A DNA stretch of 64,000 nucleotides, taken from Actinomucor elegans (taxonomy: Eukaryota; Mucoromycota; Mucoromycetes; Mucorales; Mucoraceae). A program made the position numbers and the translations under genes. A model generated the notes under the pieces. That model was not told where the DNA came from, ran no database searches, and saw only the letters and a list, made by a program, of their open reading frames with translations. Below, in pieces: positions 26,826 through 38,805 of this stretch (positions are counted from its first letter, which is position 1; the number at the start of each line of letters is the position of its first letter). The stretch lies in contig JAMSLZ010000003.1 of assembly GCA_026027325.1 (NCBI GenBank), forward strand, positions 2,542,001-2,606,000, given 5' to 3'.

Positions 26826-28368
26826 ATGCACAATCAATTTACGTGTTGCTGTGGCCAGCAAGAATGCCATAATGTACAAGAGTTTAATGAATCTTTTAAA
26901 AGAGTTGAATATGATGCTTTATTAGCAGCTGGTATGTATATTTTAGCATCATGGATGATTATGTACCTAATCTTTTTATTGAAATAAGAAATTGGACAAG
27001 CACTTTTAAACGATAAGAATGAGGAGCAGGTACTATCTAAAGCGTACATTAACAGATACTTACACGCCCTTATATCAATAGACATTTGAGAGCTTCAAAG
27101 ATAATCTTCACCAACTCAAGCAATTACGCTGGGAAAACGAGCAATCCAAAGAAGTAAGCGCAGATTAGTACATATATATATATATATACATAATTAACCA
27201 GTGGATTACACGATAGATAATCATTTTACTCGAAAATGAGATAAAATCTTTAAAACAGAACGCAACTGAAATGAAAAAGAACATGGACAATGATCGACAG
27301 GAGCTTGAAAAGAAAAACGCACTACTCACAGTAAAGAGTGATATTGAACAAAAGCTCAAGACTCAGGTGAGCATAGTATAAACATATGCATTTGCAAGGT
27401 ATTAAACTGCAAGTTAAGGTATCTGATTTGAAGCAAGAATTGAGTCAATTACGAAAATCAAATCATAATCTACAACTGAAAAGCAAAAGATTAGGATCAA
27501 ACTATGGTACTTTATATATCGCCGATTTTATATATCATCAGCTTACTTTATATATTATAGAGACTTTGCAATTGACTCACGAGGCACTTTTAAAAGAACA
27601 TGATACTCTGCTCGTGTCTCATAAGCAGCAATTCAAGGTACTATTTCATATCAGAAATGATGACCTAGATTAACACTTGTGATAGATCCCTTTGGTCACT
27701 CCTCCGTCTCCTCCTCTAAATAATGCCACTGCCTTTGATAATAACCTTACCATTCCTGAAATGATGCCAAACAGAACATCAGGTAATTAAATTCACGAGT
27801 CAACATGATAAATATACAGTATTAACACGAGGATTGAAAAAAAGTGCCCCAGTTTCAAGTGGCTTTTCATAGTAACAAAAACCCTTTTGACGTACTACAA
27901 TCAGTAACACAACAGACATTTGACAAAATCAATTCCACTGATACGCGCATTCTCAATAGAAGATTACGTCGCGTATTCGATATATCTGAATTAAGTGATA
28001 TGAGCAACCATATCCTCAAAGGCATCTTGAAGGATCTCAAAGATTTCCAAGCTCAATTTGATTGGGTACATCACCAAGAGCAGCATTTTTTCCCTCTCGT
28101 CAATTGCATTCAACAACTATTACAAGAGATCAGTACTATGAAGATGACTTTAAATGATCTGCAAGCAGATTATGTCAAGCGTATCGAAAGACTGACTGTA
28201 ACCTATACTTCTTCAACTATTTTACATAGCAAAGAACAGCAATTAACCCATATATCCAAATTAATACATCACCCACAGCCAGAATCACTATATACTACTA
28301 GCCCTAATACCAGTAGAAAGAACAAGAGTTTTATAAAAGGGTTCCTATCATTTTTTGCAATCCATTAA
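26826..28368 (+). CDS. Coiled-coil protein with dynein-adaptor-like CC1 box
   Basis: Eight exons: 26826..26931, 26989..27029, 27082..27153, 27217..27366, 27419..27506, 27561..27637, 27686..27782, and a last exon most simply starting at 27845. About 385 aa. A Cys-rich start (MHNQFTCCCGQQECHNVQEF) leads into DALLAAEIGQALLNDKN, which matches the AAxxGxxLL pattern of the CC1 box in BICD-, BICDR- and Spindly-type adaptors. Long heptad coiled coil follows to about residue 185, then a Pro-rich linker, a second helical region and a C-terminus ending KGFLSFFAIH. I infer a cargo adaptor for dynein; I do not know a named fungal orthologue. The last acceptor (AAAAAAAG at 27844) is unusual; see findings. 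Confidence 0.65.
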
Positions 28369-30059
28369 TTAATACGTAATAAAGAGCATATGTTTACTTT
28401 AACGATGCAAATGACCAAATTGGACCGGGTACAGTAAATATTTTCTCGGGTAAACATCACCTATTAAACTGCATGATATGCATAACAATGCGAGGGTCCT
28501 GAATTCATTAAACTTTTGACTTGTAAATTAGATTGAAATGCACTCTCTGACTATCATTGACATCTCAAAATATGTCCTTGGCAATGTGATAAAGGCTTAT
28601 CAAAGGTTGCAATTGTGCGTCGAATAATTTAATTGCCACGGATTAAAGATAATATCACAGATTCAAAAAAACATGCCTACTTTTACGCGTATAACCAAAA
28701 GCTCTAATATTTTTTTTTAAAAAAAAATACAATATATATATATATATATAACATGTACGTATACATGACAGGTAACTGTTCAATTATTATAAATCCTGCC
28801 TTTAAAATGAATTCTATGCTACAAAAATAAAGTGTTTATGAATTTGTCATTCGAGTTTAAGACTAGCATTAATAAGTAGCCAATACAGATTGAGATAATT
28901 TCAATGATGATGATATAATAATATGTTTTGTATCGACTTTTCAACAGGATAAAAGACTAGTTGGAAGTGCAACTTGTAGCAAAACTATCCTACTTGCATT
29001 TCAAGACATATTCTTATGTTTTCACGTCTTTTTTTTTTTTTAATGTATAAGGTCTTGATTGAATATTGTAGAGCAGAACATATCATATGTCGACGTCTTA
29101 AACTCAACAGCTTCAAATCACCTGTAATATGATATTTGGTACATCCATTATGCAAATAGTTCCAGTATAAAGTCTGTTATTTTTGCTTTTGCTTTTAATT
29201 GTTGATACGTTTCACTATTAAATCGTAGAGAACTCAAACCCGATGGCCTATCAAAGATATTCTGCGCTCAGACATGGCATATACATGAATTGCATATAAT
29301 CTCTTAACAATACAAATCGAACTAAAAAAAAAAACTCCTATGCGCGGCGTATCATACAGTTACGCATTGGCTATTTGTAGTCCAAGGAAGTGTATAGTAC
29401 ATTCTGAGAGCTTACGGAAAGTATTGGCTGACAAACGTGTTTCTCTCAACAGTTTAAATTTATTGATGTGCTTTATAACACTTTTTCTTTTAGATAAATG
29501 CTTGCTTTTTAAAAGTAAGGTAGCATCAGAATATTTACGAGAATGTGTTAAAGCGACTCTTATCACGAGCTAACAAATAATTATGACTCCAACATGATGA
29601 TCGCGTCTTACTAGATGCATGTCCCCCGGTTGATCATCCTTTTTATAATATAACCAAATATATAAAGAGATATAGTCTCTTTTTTTTTTATTAATCATCT
29701 TACTCTTCAAAACACATGCTACTGTTCATTACAAGGATTGGTCTTGATAAATAAGCAACTATACGCATTGTGAATAAGAGGATCATTGACAGAAGCTAAT
29801 TAAATCAGCCATTTCAAGATTATTACTATATAGAACTATCATAAAACGCAAAAGGAATGTAGGATGTTTATTATGTTAACTACATAAAAAATGATTAGAA
29901 TATTAAGATGGATTTTTCGGGCAATAAAGATTCAATATGTTGGTATCACTAAGAAGAAGTTACTGATGTTGCTGTATTGGCGAATACATAGAAGAGAAAT
30001 ATAATAATAAATGTAAATAGTAAATATATAAGTTTTTAAGTATTAGGTTAGTAAATAAA
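28369..30059. other. 1.7-kb intergenic region
   Basis: AT-rich, with a (TA)n tract at about 28733-28750 and T-runs near 29031. The overlapping open frames at 29340-29573 on both strands are low-information. Nothing is supported. Confidence 0.5.
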
Positions 30060-33000
30060 TTAAATAACCATGGTTATAAGATTACCGACTGGTGCACTCG
30101 GCTCATTTGTTCTAGGCTCAAGCTTCAGGCTTCTTTCATACATCTTTTCAACATCATGATCCAAGTCCAATTTTGATTTGATAAACTCTTGGAATTCAGG
30201 AATGGTATGGAAATTATAAGCAAAAGATTGAAACTGCTTCAGTTCACGAATCACTTCGGCTGCTTTTTGTCTCTTTGCAAAGTTAATGAGTGTGTTGGAT
30301 TTACGAAGATAATCAGGATTGCCATCTTCAATAAAGGTCAAGTCTTGCAAGTAAATCCCCAAAAATGGAATACAGGGTGGATTGACAGAATGGATAATTT
30401 CTCTGTACTCGGTGAAATTGCGATTAGCGCCCAAGAGTTTACGGATGTGAGCAAGTGTTTGGGTGGTGCTTCTACTGCTCATCTATAATAAACTAAACAT
30501 CAGTATTTACCATCAAAGAAGAACGAATTGATCATACCATCCAAGTTTTTCTCAGTCTACCAACAGCGCTGTTATCGAAAGCAGACAAAACTGCCATGCA
30601 CGTATTGAAGTTGTTCATTGTACGGCAATGCTATACATACGAATTAAAAAACTAGACCTTGTATTTGCTTCAAATATACTTACTTCAGCTACTTGTACCC
30701 AATACTTGATGATAATGGCGCGCTTCTTGGGTTCATCATTCGACAAAACACTATCAGTTACCCACGCAGTTAAACGGTTGCAATATTGGATTGATTGCTT
30801 GATATTCATGGCTACAAATCCATCTTCACCTTCTCTAGACCAAGCTTTTCCGAGGCATTCGATAGGACGAATGCTACTGTAGAGTTTAAAGTCCATGATA
30901 CTAAGCTGTCTTGCCATTTCAAGGGGATCAGTCTCCAACAGTTGGATGTGGAGCATGTTTTTGGGATAGATAGGATCAGGTCCAGAGATTGGATTTGGGA
31001 CAATCTTCTTCATTTCGCCTCGAGCACTCAATTCGATACGCTTGCGAATCAATTTCAATAGTTGATTTGCTGCAAAGGACGATGAATCTCTGATATTGGT
31101 GTTGGTAAAGTGTTCGAAACGACTCAACAAGTATTCGTCTTCATCGATATAATAATTCTCCAACCAATTCTTCATAACATTAAACACTCTGTTCGTATGT
31201 GAGTATGACGAATCAATTGCTATCAGAGGCACTTTTTACCTTAAACGGATTAACTTTTGCTTTCTCTCGGTCCATAACTCCAATTGCTCCGGAGTTAATC
31301 TCTCAGGCGGCAATAGATTATAACGAGCTTCCAATAGACTGACAAATTCCTCAGTAGTACAGAACGAACGATATGTAAGTAAGAACGTAGCAATAAAGTT
31401 TGTGTCTATTAGTGTCACAAAACAAAGGATTATTAAACATCTTCAATGGGATATTCTAGGCTTACCTAAAGTATCGTGCACAGTCAATCGTTCCACCAGA
31501 GCAGCAAGCGTCCCTCCTTTGACTGAATTATCAGGGCCAAATTCAATATCATCAGGATTGTGATCATTGCCCAAAGTATCATTGGAATCCAATGAGCGAT
31601 CATCGGTACGAATACTTTGCTGTCTTCTTCGCGGCATCACGTCGCCTTTAAAAATACCACTGCCTGCAAAAAGCGTACGACGAACGCCTGCCCCAAACTC
31701 GCTATTATCACTCTCAAGTGTACCATCTTGACTGCGTGAGCTGGGGTTGGTTGAATATGTGATTTCACTTTGCTGATCTATGCTACAGTCGATAAACGAT
31801 GCGCTGGGTGAGTTTTTAGAAGGAATAGCGGATGAAATGGATGGTGAAATAGTGATATAGTCGTCAGGATTCATGCCCATCGTGCGCTTCCTCTCGTTCA
31901 CCATAGCAACGACACTTTGTTCAATGCTTTCAATGGCATCCTCTACACTTACAATGGCTTGATCGATGGTATGGACAGCTTCAGCAACACTTACTTGCGT
32001 GTTGGTTAATGTTTGAATAGCGCCAAACAAATGGCCAATGGCTGTATATAAACTTTGCCGACTCAAGCGATAGTTGGCAATAGAAGGTATATGGGAACTG
32101 TTGATATTTTCCAAGCTGATATCATCCAAAACTACAATGTATTGGCTTACTTGATTGGATAATGTTTTAAACATGGATACAGCGTTCGACCTTTCCTCTT
32201 CAAACAGAGACTTGTTTTCCTTGCCAGCCTTTTTCAATACAATAGAAGCAATCATAGAGAGCTCCTCTGTAGACCCAAAAATTTGATGTGCATAAGCTTG
32301 TAAACTAGAGACGAGATCTTGGTTTAATAAAAATTTTGTTTTCTGTACCAATGAGCTGTTGGTTTCTGCACCGCTGTTTGATAGACTACGTTTGTTCATG
32401 GATGCGCTGTTGATGGTTCCATTAGCAGTTGTAGGAGTGGTAACTGTATTAGGTAATGCAACTGCTTCGTAGGGAAGTTGGGAGAGATCGTCCAAAAGTC
32501 TTGGAGAAACATAGCTTACAGAGACATTGCGCTGTTGGCAAATGGTAACAAAATTACGAACAGCTATCAAAACATCGTTTGCATCGCGTTGTATTTTTTG
32601 ATACAGAGAAGCAAGAGAGTTTGAAAAGTCAGAATGTTCAGAGCACAACTTGGAAGACAACACAAGTTTGGATAATGAAGACATGACCGCCCTTCGAGGT
32701 TCACGAAATACAGGATTTTGCATCAAAGCAGAATCTTTTTCCATGGAACGAGAAGCATATAGCATAAGTCGTACAGCTTCAACTATTTGAGCGGTTTTTG
32801 GATGAAGATCAGCTTGTTGGCCTTTTTGAGCAGATAAGGTTAACTGATGTATAGCAAATGCGATATCTGTAGCCAGCTTATTCCATGTTAATTCATCTAC
32901 TTTGGGCTCTTCTACTACTGTTTCTGATTGTGCAGTAGTCATTTCCTCTTGACCTTCGTCATCATCGTATTCGTCTTCTTCTAGTTGCGTCTTTTTCTAC

Positions 33001-33852
33001 GGTTTGTAGGACAAAGATTAGGGTTGGGTGGGAAAGAGGAATGTTCTTGACTCTTACCAAATGCCCTGTTTCACTGTCAATCTCATCAAAGTCCCAGGTA
33101 GTTTCTTGAGTGACTAGGTTACAGAAATAAGGTCTACCTTGCGGTGTCTTTCTTTCCACCCAGTTTTCCATAAGCTATATAGTATTAGAAACAAATACAC
33201 ATTATCTTTGGCCAAGTATACCTCTTTAGATGTAGCAGCAGCTGTCTTATAATCATCCACATTTAATTGGTCAGATTGGAAGCTATCTCTTTGAGTATCT
33301 TGATCTACTGCTATGATGTTTTCTGCATCTACAGTGGATAGCAAAGCTGGGTGTCGAGTTACTGATTCCCCAGTGTGTTCATTGTGATAGAACCAAGAGT
33401 GTCCATCGCCTGCCATTTGAATAGTCCAACCATCAGGCAGGTTGGCATTGTTTCGACTGACCTCTGAAGAACTCGAGCTATGTATTGAAGAAACACGACG
33501 ACTCATATCCATAATATAGCTCTGTTGTTGAGGGTTTAGAGGAAGTGGTTGGTCGGGTGGTCGAGGAAATGGTGGCATTTCTTCATTAAGGACTTCAACA
33601 TAATTGCTTGGGAACCAACCCCGTCTTCCATTTGACCTACACATTTTTCCCAAGATCAGTTGAATGAATGTTATTAATGCGTCGGTTTTTTTCTTTTTTT
33701 TACCAGCCATCCCACCAACCCGAATCAAGTTTGGCCAGAACATCTATTTGATCGCCTTTTTCAAAACTGAGGGAGGTATGGTCTTTAGAGTGATACGAGT
33801 ACAGGGCTTGCACTCGGCATATAATTTTTGGCGGCATTGGTAGCGCACTCAT
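30060..33852 (-). CDS. CDC25: Ras guanine-nucleotide exchange factor (Cdc25-type) with SH3 and WW domains
   Basis: Eight exons, 33852..33704, 33636..33222, 33174..33058, 32996..31466, 31405..31240, 31188..30684, 30630..30538 and 30482..30060, give 1132 aa. An SH3 domain (VQALYSYHSKDHTSLSFEKG, then GWWDGWSNGRRGWFPSNYVE) spans residues 14-66. Two WW-like modules follow (about 117-148 and 190-222), both missing a canonical residue. A long helical middle is followed by the REM domain (TNFIATFLLTYRSFCTTEEF, about 723-830). The catalytic CDC25 domain ends the protein (DPLEMARQLSIMDFKLYSSI, FLGIYLQDLTFIEDGNPDYL). It loads GTP on Ras, upstream of cAMP/PKA or MAPK signalling in fungi. Confidence 0.95.
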
Positions 33853-34416
33853 ACTCGATTTGAAGGATTGTTAATAGTAGATATATATATATATATATAT
33901 TAAAAGAATGAAAGCTTAAATCAAAATGAATATACAGATATAAAGTGAGTGAAAAGTAATTGAGAAAAGAAGAAAGATGCCGTTTATCAATTGGTTCACA
34001 AGAGAGTGAAACGCTTTGAATTCAACTTCAGGTGGGACAGCAACGGCAAGAGTTCCATTTCTTAGTTGTTTCAAATACTAAAACATTGTTGTTCCTGCCG
34101 ATCTCCCTCGCTTTCTCTGATCCATCATCTTTTTACTGTTAAAATGGTTTCTGTTAATAAATGTAATTGATCTCTTGGTTACTCAGTATGATTTATTATG
34201 ATTAAAGCTGAATAACGATTTAAATACTGCTTATCAATAATGAAACTACAGTGTAGAGAGCACTTGGTGAAACCGCATTGAGCACTGTATCACTACATTG
34301 ATTTGCTTCGTTCGCTTATAATGACTATAATGACATTGTACAGTGCTTCTAGGAAGTAAAGTGGCACTAGGTAGGAGTCAATGTCGCACTCCTCAAAGAG
34401 TGTAAGCAAGTGATAC
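33853..34416. other. Intergenic upstream of the RasGEF gene
   Basis: It has a (TA)n tract at about 33882-33900 and should hold the RasGEF promoter. No gene is seen. Confidence 0.5.
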
Positions 34417-34553
34417 TCAACAAGAGAACACATTCCATTTCAAACGAAGAGGTTGTCCAACCTGAATATTATTAGAGATTAATTAATAGAGATATTGTCT
34501 TTCCTTCTTAATAAAGTTCTTACTTTTAACCTCGCTAAGTCTTCTATTTCCAT
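34417..34553 (-). CDS. Possible tiny spliced ORF (24 aa)
   Basis: Exon 34553..34524 (MEIEDLARLK), a strong GTAAGA donor, an ATTCAG acceptor and exon 34461..34417 (VGQPLRLKWNVFSC, then stop) form a clean phase-0 join. The splice signals are good, but the product is very short and unrecognised. It could instead be the first exons of something longer that I cannot complete, or chance. Confidence 0.2.
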
Positions 34554-34635
34554 ACTTTTTTATTTTATTTTATTGAATCCTAATACATTTAATCAACCAA
34601 AAAAATAAAATAAAGAGGAAAAGGAGGAGAGAATA

Positions 34636-35960
34636 TCAAATGGTAGTCCAATCGAGGTATCTGAATGCTTGTAAAATGGTGTCTTTCACAGATTTGTTAG
34701 CAGTGGCAATATTGGGATGCTTAAGTGCGAACAATTTTTCTAGTAATTGATTCAAAGCACCATTCTTGAAGATAAGGAATGCAACGATCATCCGCGAACA
34801 AGGCCAAAATTTCTGCCGAGATGCTCTTTGATTTCCAAGTACTGGCTTACACACTTTCATCAACAGCTGATTTTGCCAATACATCATTTTCGCCATGTTT
34901 GAGTATGTTGGAAGAAAAGAACAGCAGCAGAATTTCGCTCTTTGTCGAAATCGGTCAAAGTAAAGATGGAATAAGGGCAGCATTGGTGGGTCTTTATGAC
35001 GGAATTTAACATATAGCAAAGGTAATACGTGGAGAGGCGGTCGAATTTGGCATTAAGCTGACAAAGTCGACCCATAAAACAGCTATTGGTGCTGGAGATG
35101 ATCTCTTCGTCTTTGGCCAATTCCAAGGTCTTGTCGACATATTCTTGATCGCCAATCAGTCCTCAACGCAGTTCAAGGCAAAGTTACTCATTGTTACCCC
35201 TACCGTAGGTGATTTAAACTAATTCAAGTAAATTGATAAGCCATGAACGTATTAAGAGAAAACATGTCAATCACCAGCTTGAGTCCATCATTGTTGCTTA
35301 GAGTGGTAGGCCGCATATTGGGATATTTTGCTTGGAAAAGCGGTGGCAAGAAGGATGGAAAGATACTTTACTTTTTGGAATCAAAAAGTTATGATGAGTG
35401 TCGACCATTTTTGTTCTACTTTAGACTTTCATTGTATTGGTCATGATGGCTTGTCTTGAGTAGGGTGCTAAAGGATAGATCTAGCCAATAGTTGAACAGC
35501 TATGTATTTATTATAATGGTAGGGCTTCCAGTCGCTGTTCAGAAGGCTGTACAGTTCATTAGACAGTCCTACAAAACTTTAAGCCTCAAGGAGCTTGTGG
35601 TATGGTGATCAAGTCAAGAACGGTTAAAATTAAATGGAATAGTAGACGCAGGTGTTCGTGTGTGTATCTATTTCGTAAAACATTCGTTTGACTGGTAGAC
35701 TTGGGCCACTAGATGAAGTTTTCGAAGCGGACTCATCAATGACCACTGGAGGCGCAAGAGCATTACGTTCCACATCAAAGCCATCAGTCATGGAAAACGA
35801 CTTCAAACAGAGCGTATCCAAAATATTAAAAAAAAAAAAAAAAAAAAAGTTTTTTTCTTGCTATCATTGCCGCTGTTCATCTGCTGGCATGTGTTGTGAG
35901 GATATATCTTTAACTAAGAGATTTTTATACAAAAAAAAAATATGCTAGACGGCTTGAATC
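34636..35960 (-). pseudogene. Frameshifted remnant of an unknown gene
   Basis: Coding-like pieces run in shifting frames on the minus strand. They are QEYVDKTLELAKDEEIISST and NSCFMGRLCQLNAKFDRLST (35150-35020), HGENDVLAKSAVDESV (34895-34850), and NGALNQLLEKLFALKHPNIA to AFRYLDWTTI with a stop at 34636. Further upstream, SFSMTDGFDVERNALAPPVV and GPSLPVKRMFYEID lie at 35800-35670. Frame changes and stops occur between the blocks with no good splice sites. It looks like one decayed helical-repeat-type protein gene, or two. I cannot name the family. Confidence 0.45.
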
Positions 35961-37162
35961 AATGCTGAAGAGATCTTGACTGATAGATATACCTGGTTGG
36001 TTTATCATCCTGCTCTTGGGAACTGGATCCTGGGTTTAAATCCTAATTGTAAATAGTATTAAAGTGGAGCACATACATATGCACTTTATAAAAGTGGTGT
36101 TTCCTTGTTTTTTGCTTTCATTTTACGAGTTTGCACAAGAGCTTTGACCAACTTTGTGCTGCTTCACGTTTTATATTGCCTAATACAGTTTATTGTTTGG
36201 TCCCATTACTTTAGAGATGATTAAAACTCAATTGCCCTTGAGCAAACGTGGTATATTGAATCGCAGAACAGGTTATACTTTCTAAACATAGCCGCTTCCG
36301 ACAGTGCTCATAATACCTACTATAACCCCCTGTGTGATTCTTGGAAGCAATAGACTCACACTCACTCAATATAGAAATTCTACCAGGATATTCAAACTCT
36401 GAACAAGATGTGCTTTTGTATCAACTAGCACAAGCTGTTTTGTCTCGGGAGATCAATTACTCTATATAATCAGCCAGTTATGTCCTTACAGACGATATAA
36501 ATTAGCAATTTTCCCAGTGTGTATTCTATATCACTGAATCAAATAAAGCGTTGATGCTTGAAGTACAAGGCAAAAGCAAAAGATCCCAGTTGCATAACAA
36601 ATACCAGAAATTAATGAATGTGAGCTATTCAATTGATATAGTAAAAGCATAGGCGTTAAATTGAAGCTTTTTAGGTGAAGACACTCATTCGGGATGCGAA
36701 ATATATTAATCAGATGTACCTCATTTGACCAAGATTGATAGAGTTACCTTTGAGAATTCTTCCAAAATCGGACTGCATAAATTGGGATTTGATATTAAAA
36801 AAAAATCACTCATTGTAGACTTTTTGAGCTTAATAATATTAACTAAAGTGTAGAGAATTAAATTTTCTTTTGAGAAAAGTGGCATCACTCTAGAGAGTTA
36901 AATATTTATACTTTTACTGCTTATATCGCCCATTCAAATTATTAATATATGATTATGAAATTCACTCTTTGAAATTTCCAGACACTTAAACTTTGTTTCA
37001 AGAAACTGTAGGCAGGGGTTTATGTTCAATTACCGATAGCCAATGAAACCGACGTTACTTTGATGGTTGTTTCTTGCAATCGATTCTAGGGTGACCGTGC
37101 TTTACCCTGAATAATTTTTCTTAGTTGAAAAGTTCAACGCTTTCTCTTTGATTTCTATAGTA
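35961..37162. other. 1.2-kb intergenic region
   Basis: Upstream of the UBE3D-like gene. It contains one copy of the dispersed repeat (36680-36745). An acceptor-like ATTTCTATAG just before the UBE3D ATG suggests a 5' UTR intron. Nothing else is supported. Confidence 0.45.
36680..36745 (+). repeat. Dispersed repeat family, single copy
   Basis: ACACTCATTCGGGATGCG is followed by TTAATCAGATGTACC and ATTTGACCAAGATTGATAGA, the usual block order, with no clear tandem partner. Confidence 0.5.
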
Positions 37163-38665
37163 ATGGTTCCTTTCTATGCCGAAGAACTCGGTAATATTAA
37201 CGTGTTACGCGCGTCTATATCCACAGATCCATCGTGCAATGTCGCAGAATCCCTACAAGTAAAAAACAATGTCTTGTTATTAGGTGACAAAGTAGTTGCT
37301 GACTTGTCTTCGATTGATATCGCTGTTTCTACACAAAACCTAGTGATTGCTCAGCCAGATGATGCCCCTGCTGCTCCAACCAAGGACGGTCTAACACCTT
37401 GGGAAATTAAACTTTCTTTATTAAAAACGCCCAAGCTTTTGCGTTCTCAACAGACTGATGTCAAAGAGTGGTGGACATCCAAATTGTTACTAGCTCAATC
37501 TCAACAAAAAAACATGGTTTGCCAGCACTGTACTACCTCTCTTATCGACGCGTCAGTAAACTACAAGATCAAGGATCTTCCTTCAGAGCATTGGTATGAA
37601 TTGGTTGAATGCTGGATCTGTCACGAAACAAAACCAGAGGAGCATCAAGCTCGAATGAGACCCATTCTTGCAAGGCCAAACACTCTATTAGTTGGTACAA
37701 CTTACTTCTTGATGCACCCCGATAATCTTATCCTGGAAAACATTAAGGTAGACCCTGTGGTAGCAAATCGGTTAAATGTAAGTAGCATTATCTTCTTTTA
37801 CACTCTATAAGGATTTCAAGAAGGTCGACGATGCGTTAGATATCATCGCTGACCGATACAAAAATCCAAGATTAAATTATGACATTTAACAGTTTGTTGA
37901 GAGAGAGGTTTTATCTCTTTGGAAAAGTAATTTTCTGACAAGCTACTACCATGCCAGACAAAAAAAAAACAAGTATATTAATGATATTAATCCTTCTTTC
38001 TTATAGTGGGACCGTGGTACCTTGACCAAATGGATCGCTATCAATTGTTCAAACTGTAACAACGCTATAGGTGAAGGGCAATACTGTATTGAGGATGAAG
38101 ATATGAAACTGCTGGCAGTCAAATTATTCAAGTATGGTCTTACGATTCAGCCTTCTTTATCAGAAGTACCCGTCTTTACAGACTTTCTTGTATCAGACCT
38201 TGTTAATACCGCTAAAATACATGCTACACATCGATTCTTGATACAAGGCCGACAAAGCCAAAGTATATATGCATTGGTACGTATTCTTGTATTGCTATCT
38301 CATCTTTCGTCTCTAATTTTTTTTTTTTTCATTATAAGATATGGCTCTTTAATTGGGATACAAATATTATTCATAACAATGGCTACGCAGAGAATGAAAA
38401 CTGTGTGTTGAAGCGAGAAAGGGTGATGAAAGTCATTTACTTGGATTGTACCAAGGATGAAGAGAATACAAAGAAATATGTTGGTTTATGGTCTAATGAC
38501 AAATCTACAGACCATTTGATTTATCCAGATAGTGCTTGTAATGAACTTGTACATACATTGAATCGGTCGACACTTGTTTTACCGCCCTTTATGAGAAGAA
38601 TCAATCATCCGGCAATGATCTTTACTCAAAACTTTTCAATTGGCTTTATTCATAGGTCTGACTAA
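37163..38665 (+). CDS. UBE3D: UBE3D-like E3 ubiquitin ligase (HECT-like E2-binding protein)
   Basis: Exons 37163..37777, 38007..38276 and 38339..38665 give 403 aa, close to animal UBE3D (about 390). Cys pairs CQHC, CWIC and NCSNCN with the LPSEHWYELVECWICHE block fit the HECT_2/UBE3D family, which binds E2 enzymes such as UbcH10 and acts on cyclin-type substrates in vertebrates. The C-terminal half continues with GEGQYCIEDEDMKLLAVKLF, IWLFNWDTNIIHNN and the conserved end VLPPFMRRINHPAM. The first intron is long (229 bp) and holds a short open stretch; see findings. The start ATG follows an acceptor-like CTATAG. Confidence 0.85.
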
Positions 38666-38805
38666 ATATGAGGTAAGCAAAACCATTCCCAATCTAAAAG
38701 AAAAGATTTCTGCGAATCATTGGTGTTTGACTTGTTGGAGGTTTCATAATTATTTTATAAGCTTAATAAATTCATTCAATTCATGCTTTTTCATTTAATG
38801 ATATC

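Noticed and set aside
26834..27085. Minus-strand ORF across the coiled-coil gene start
   Set aside because: Antisense to a well-supported spliced gene, with no domain.
29340..29573. Overlapping ORFs on both strands between the coiled-coil gene and RasGEF
   Set aside because: Two similar-length frames opposite each other with no splice context or recognisable domain; likely chance.
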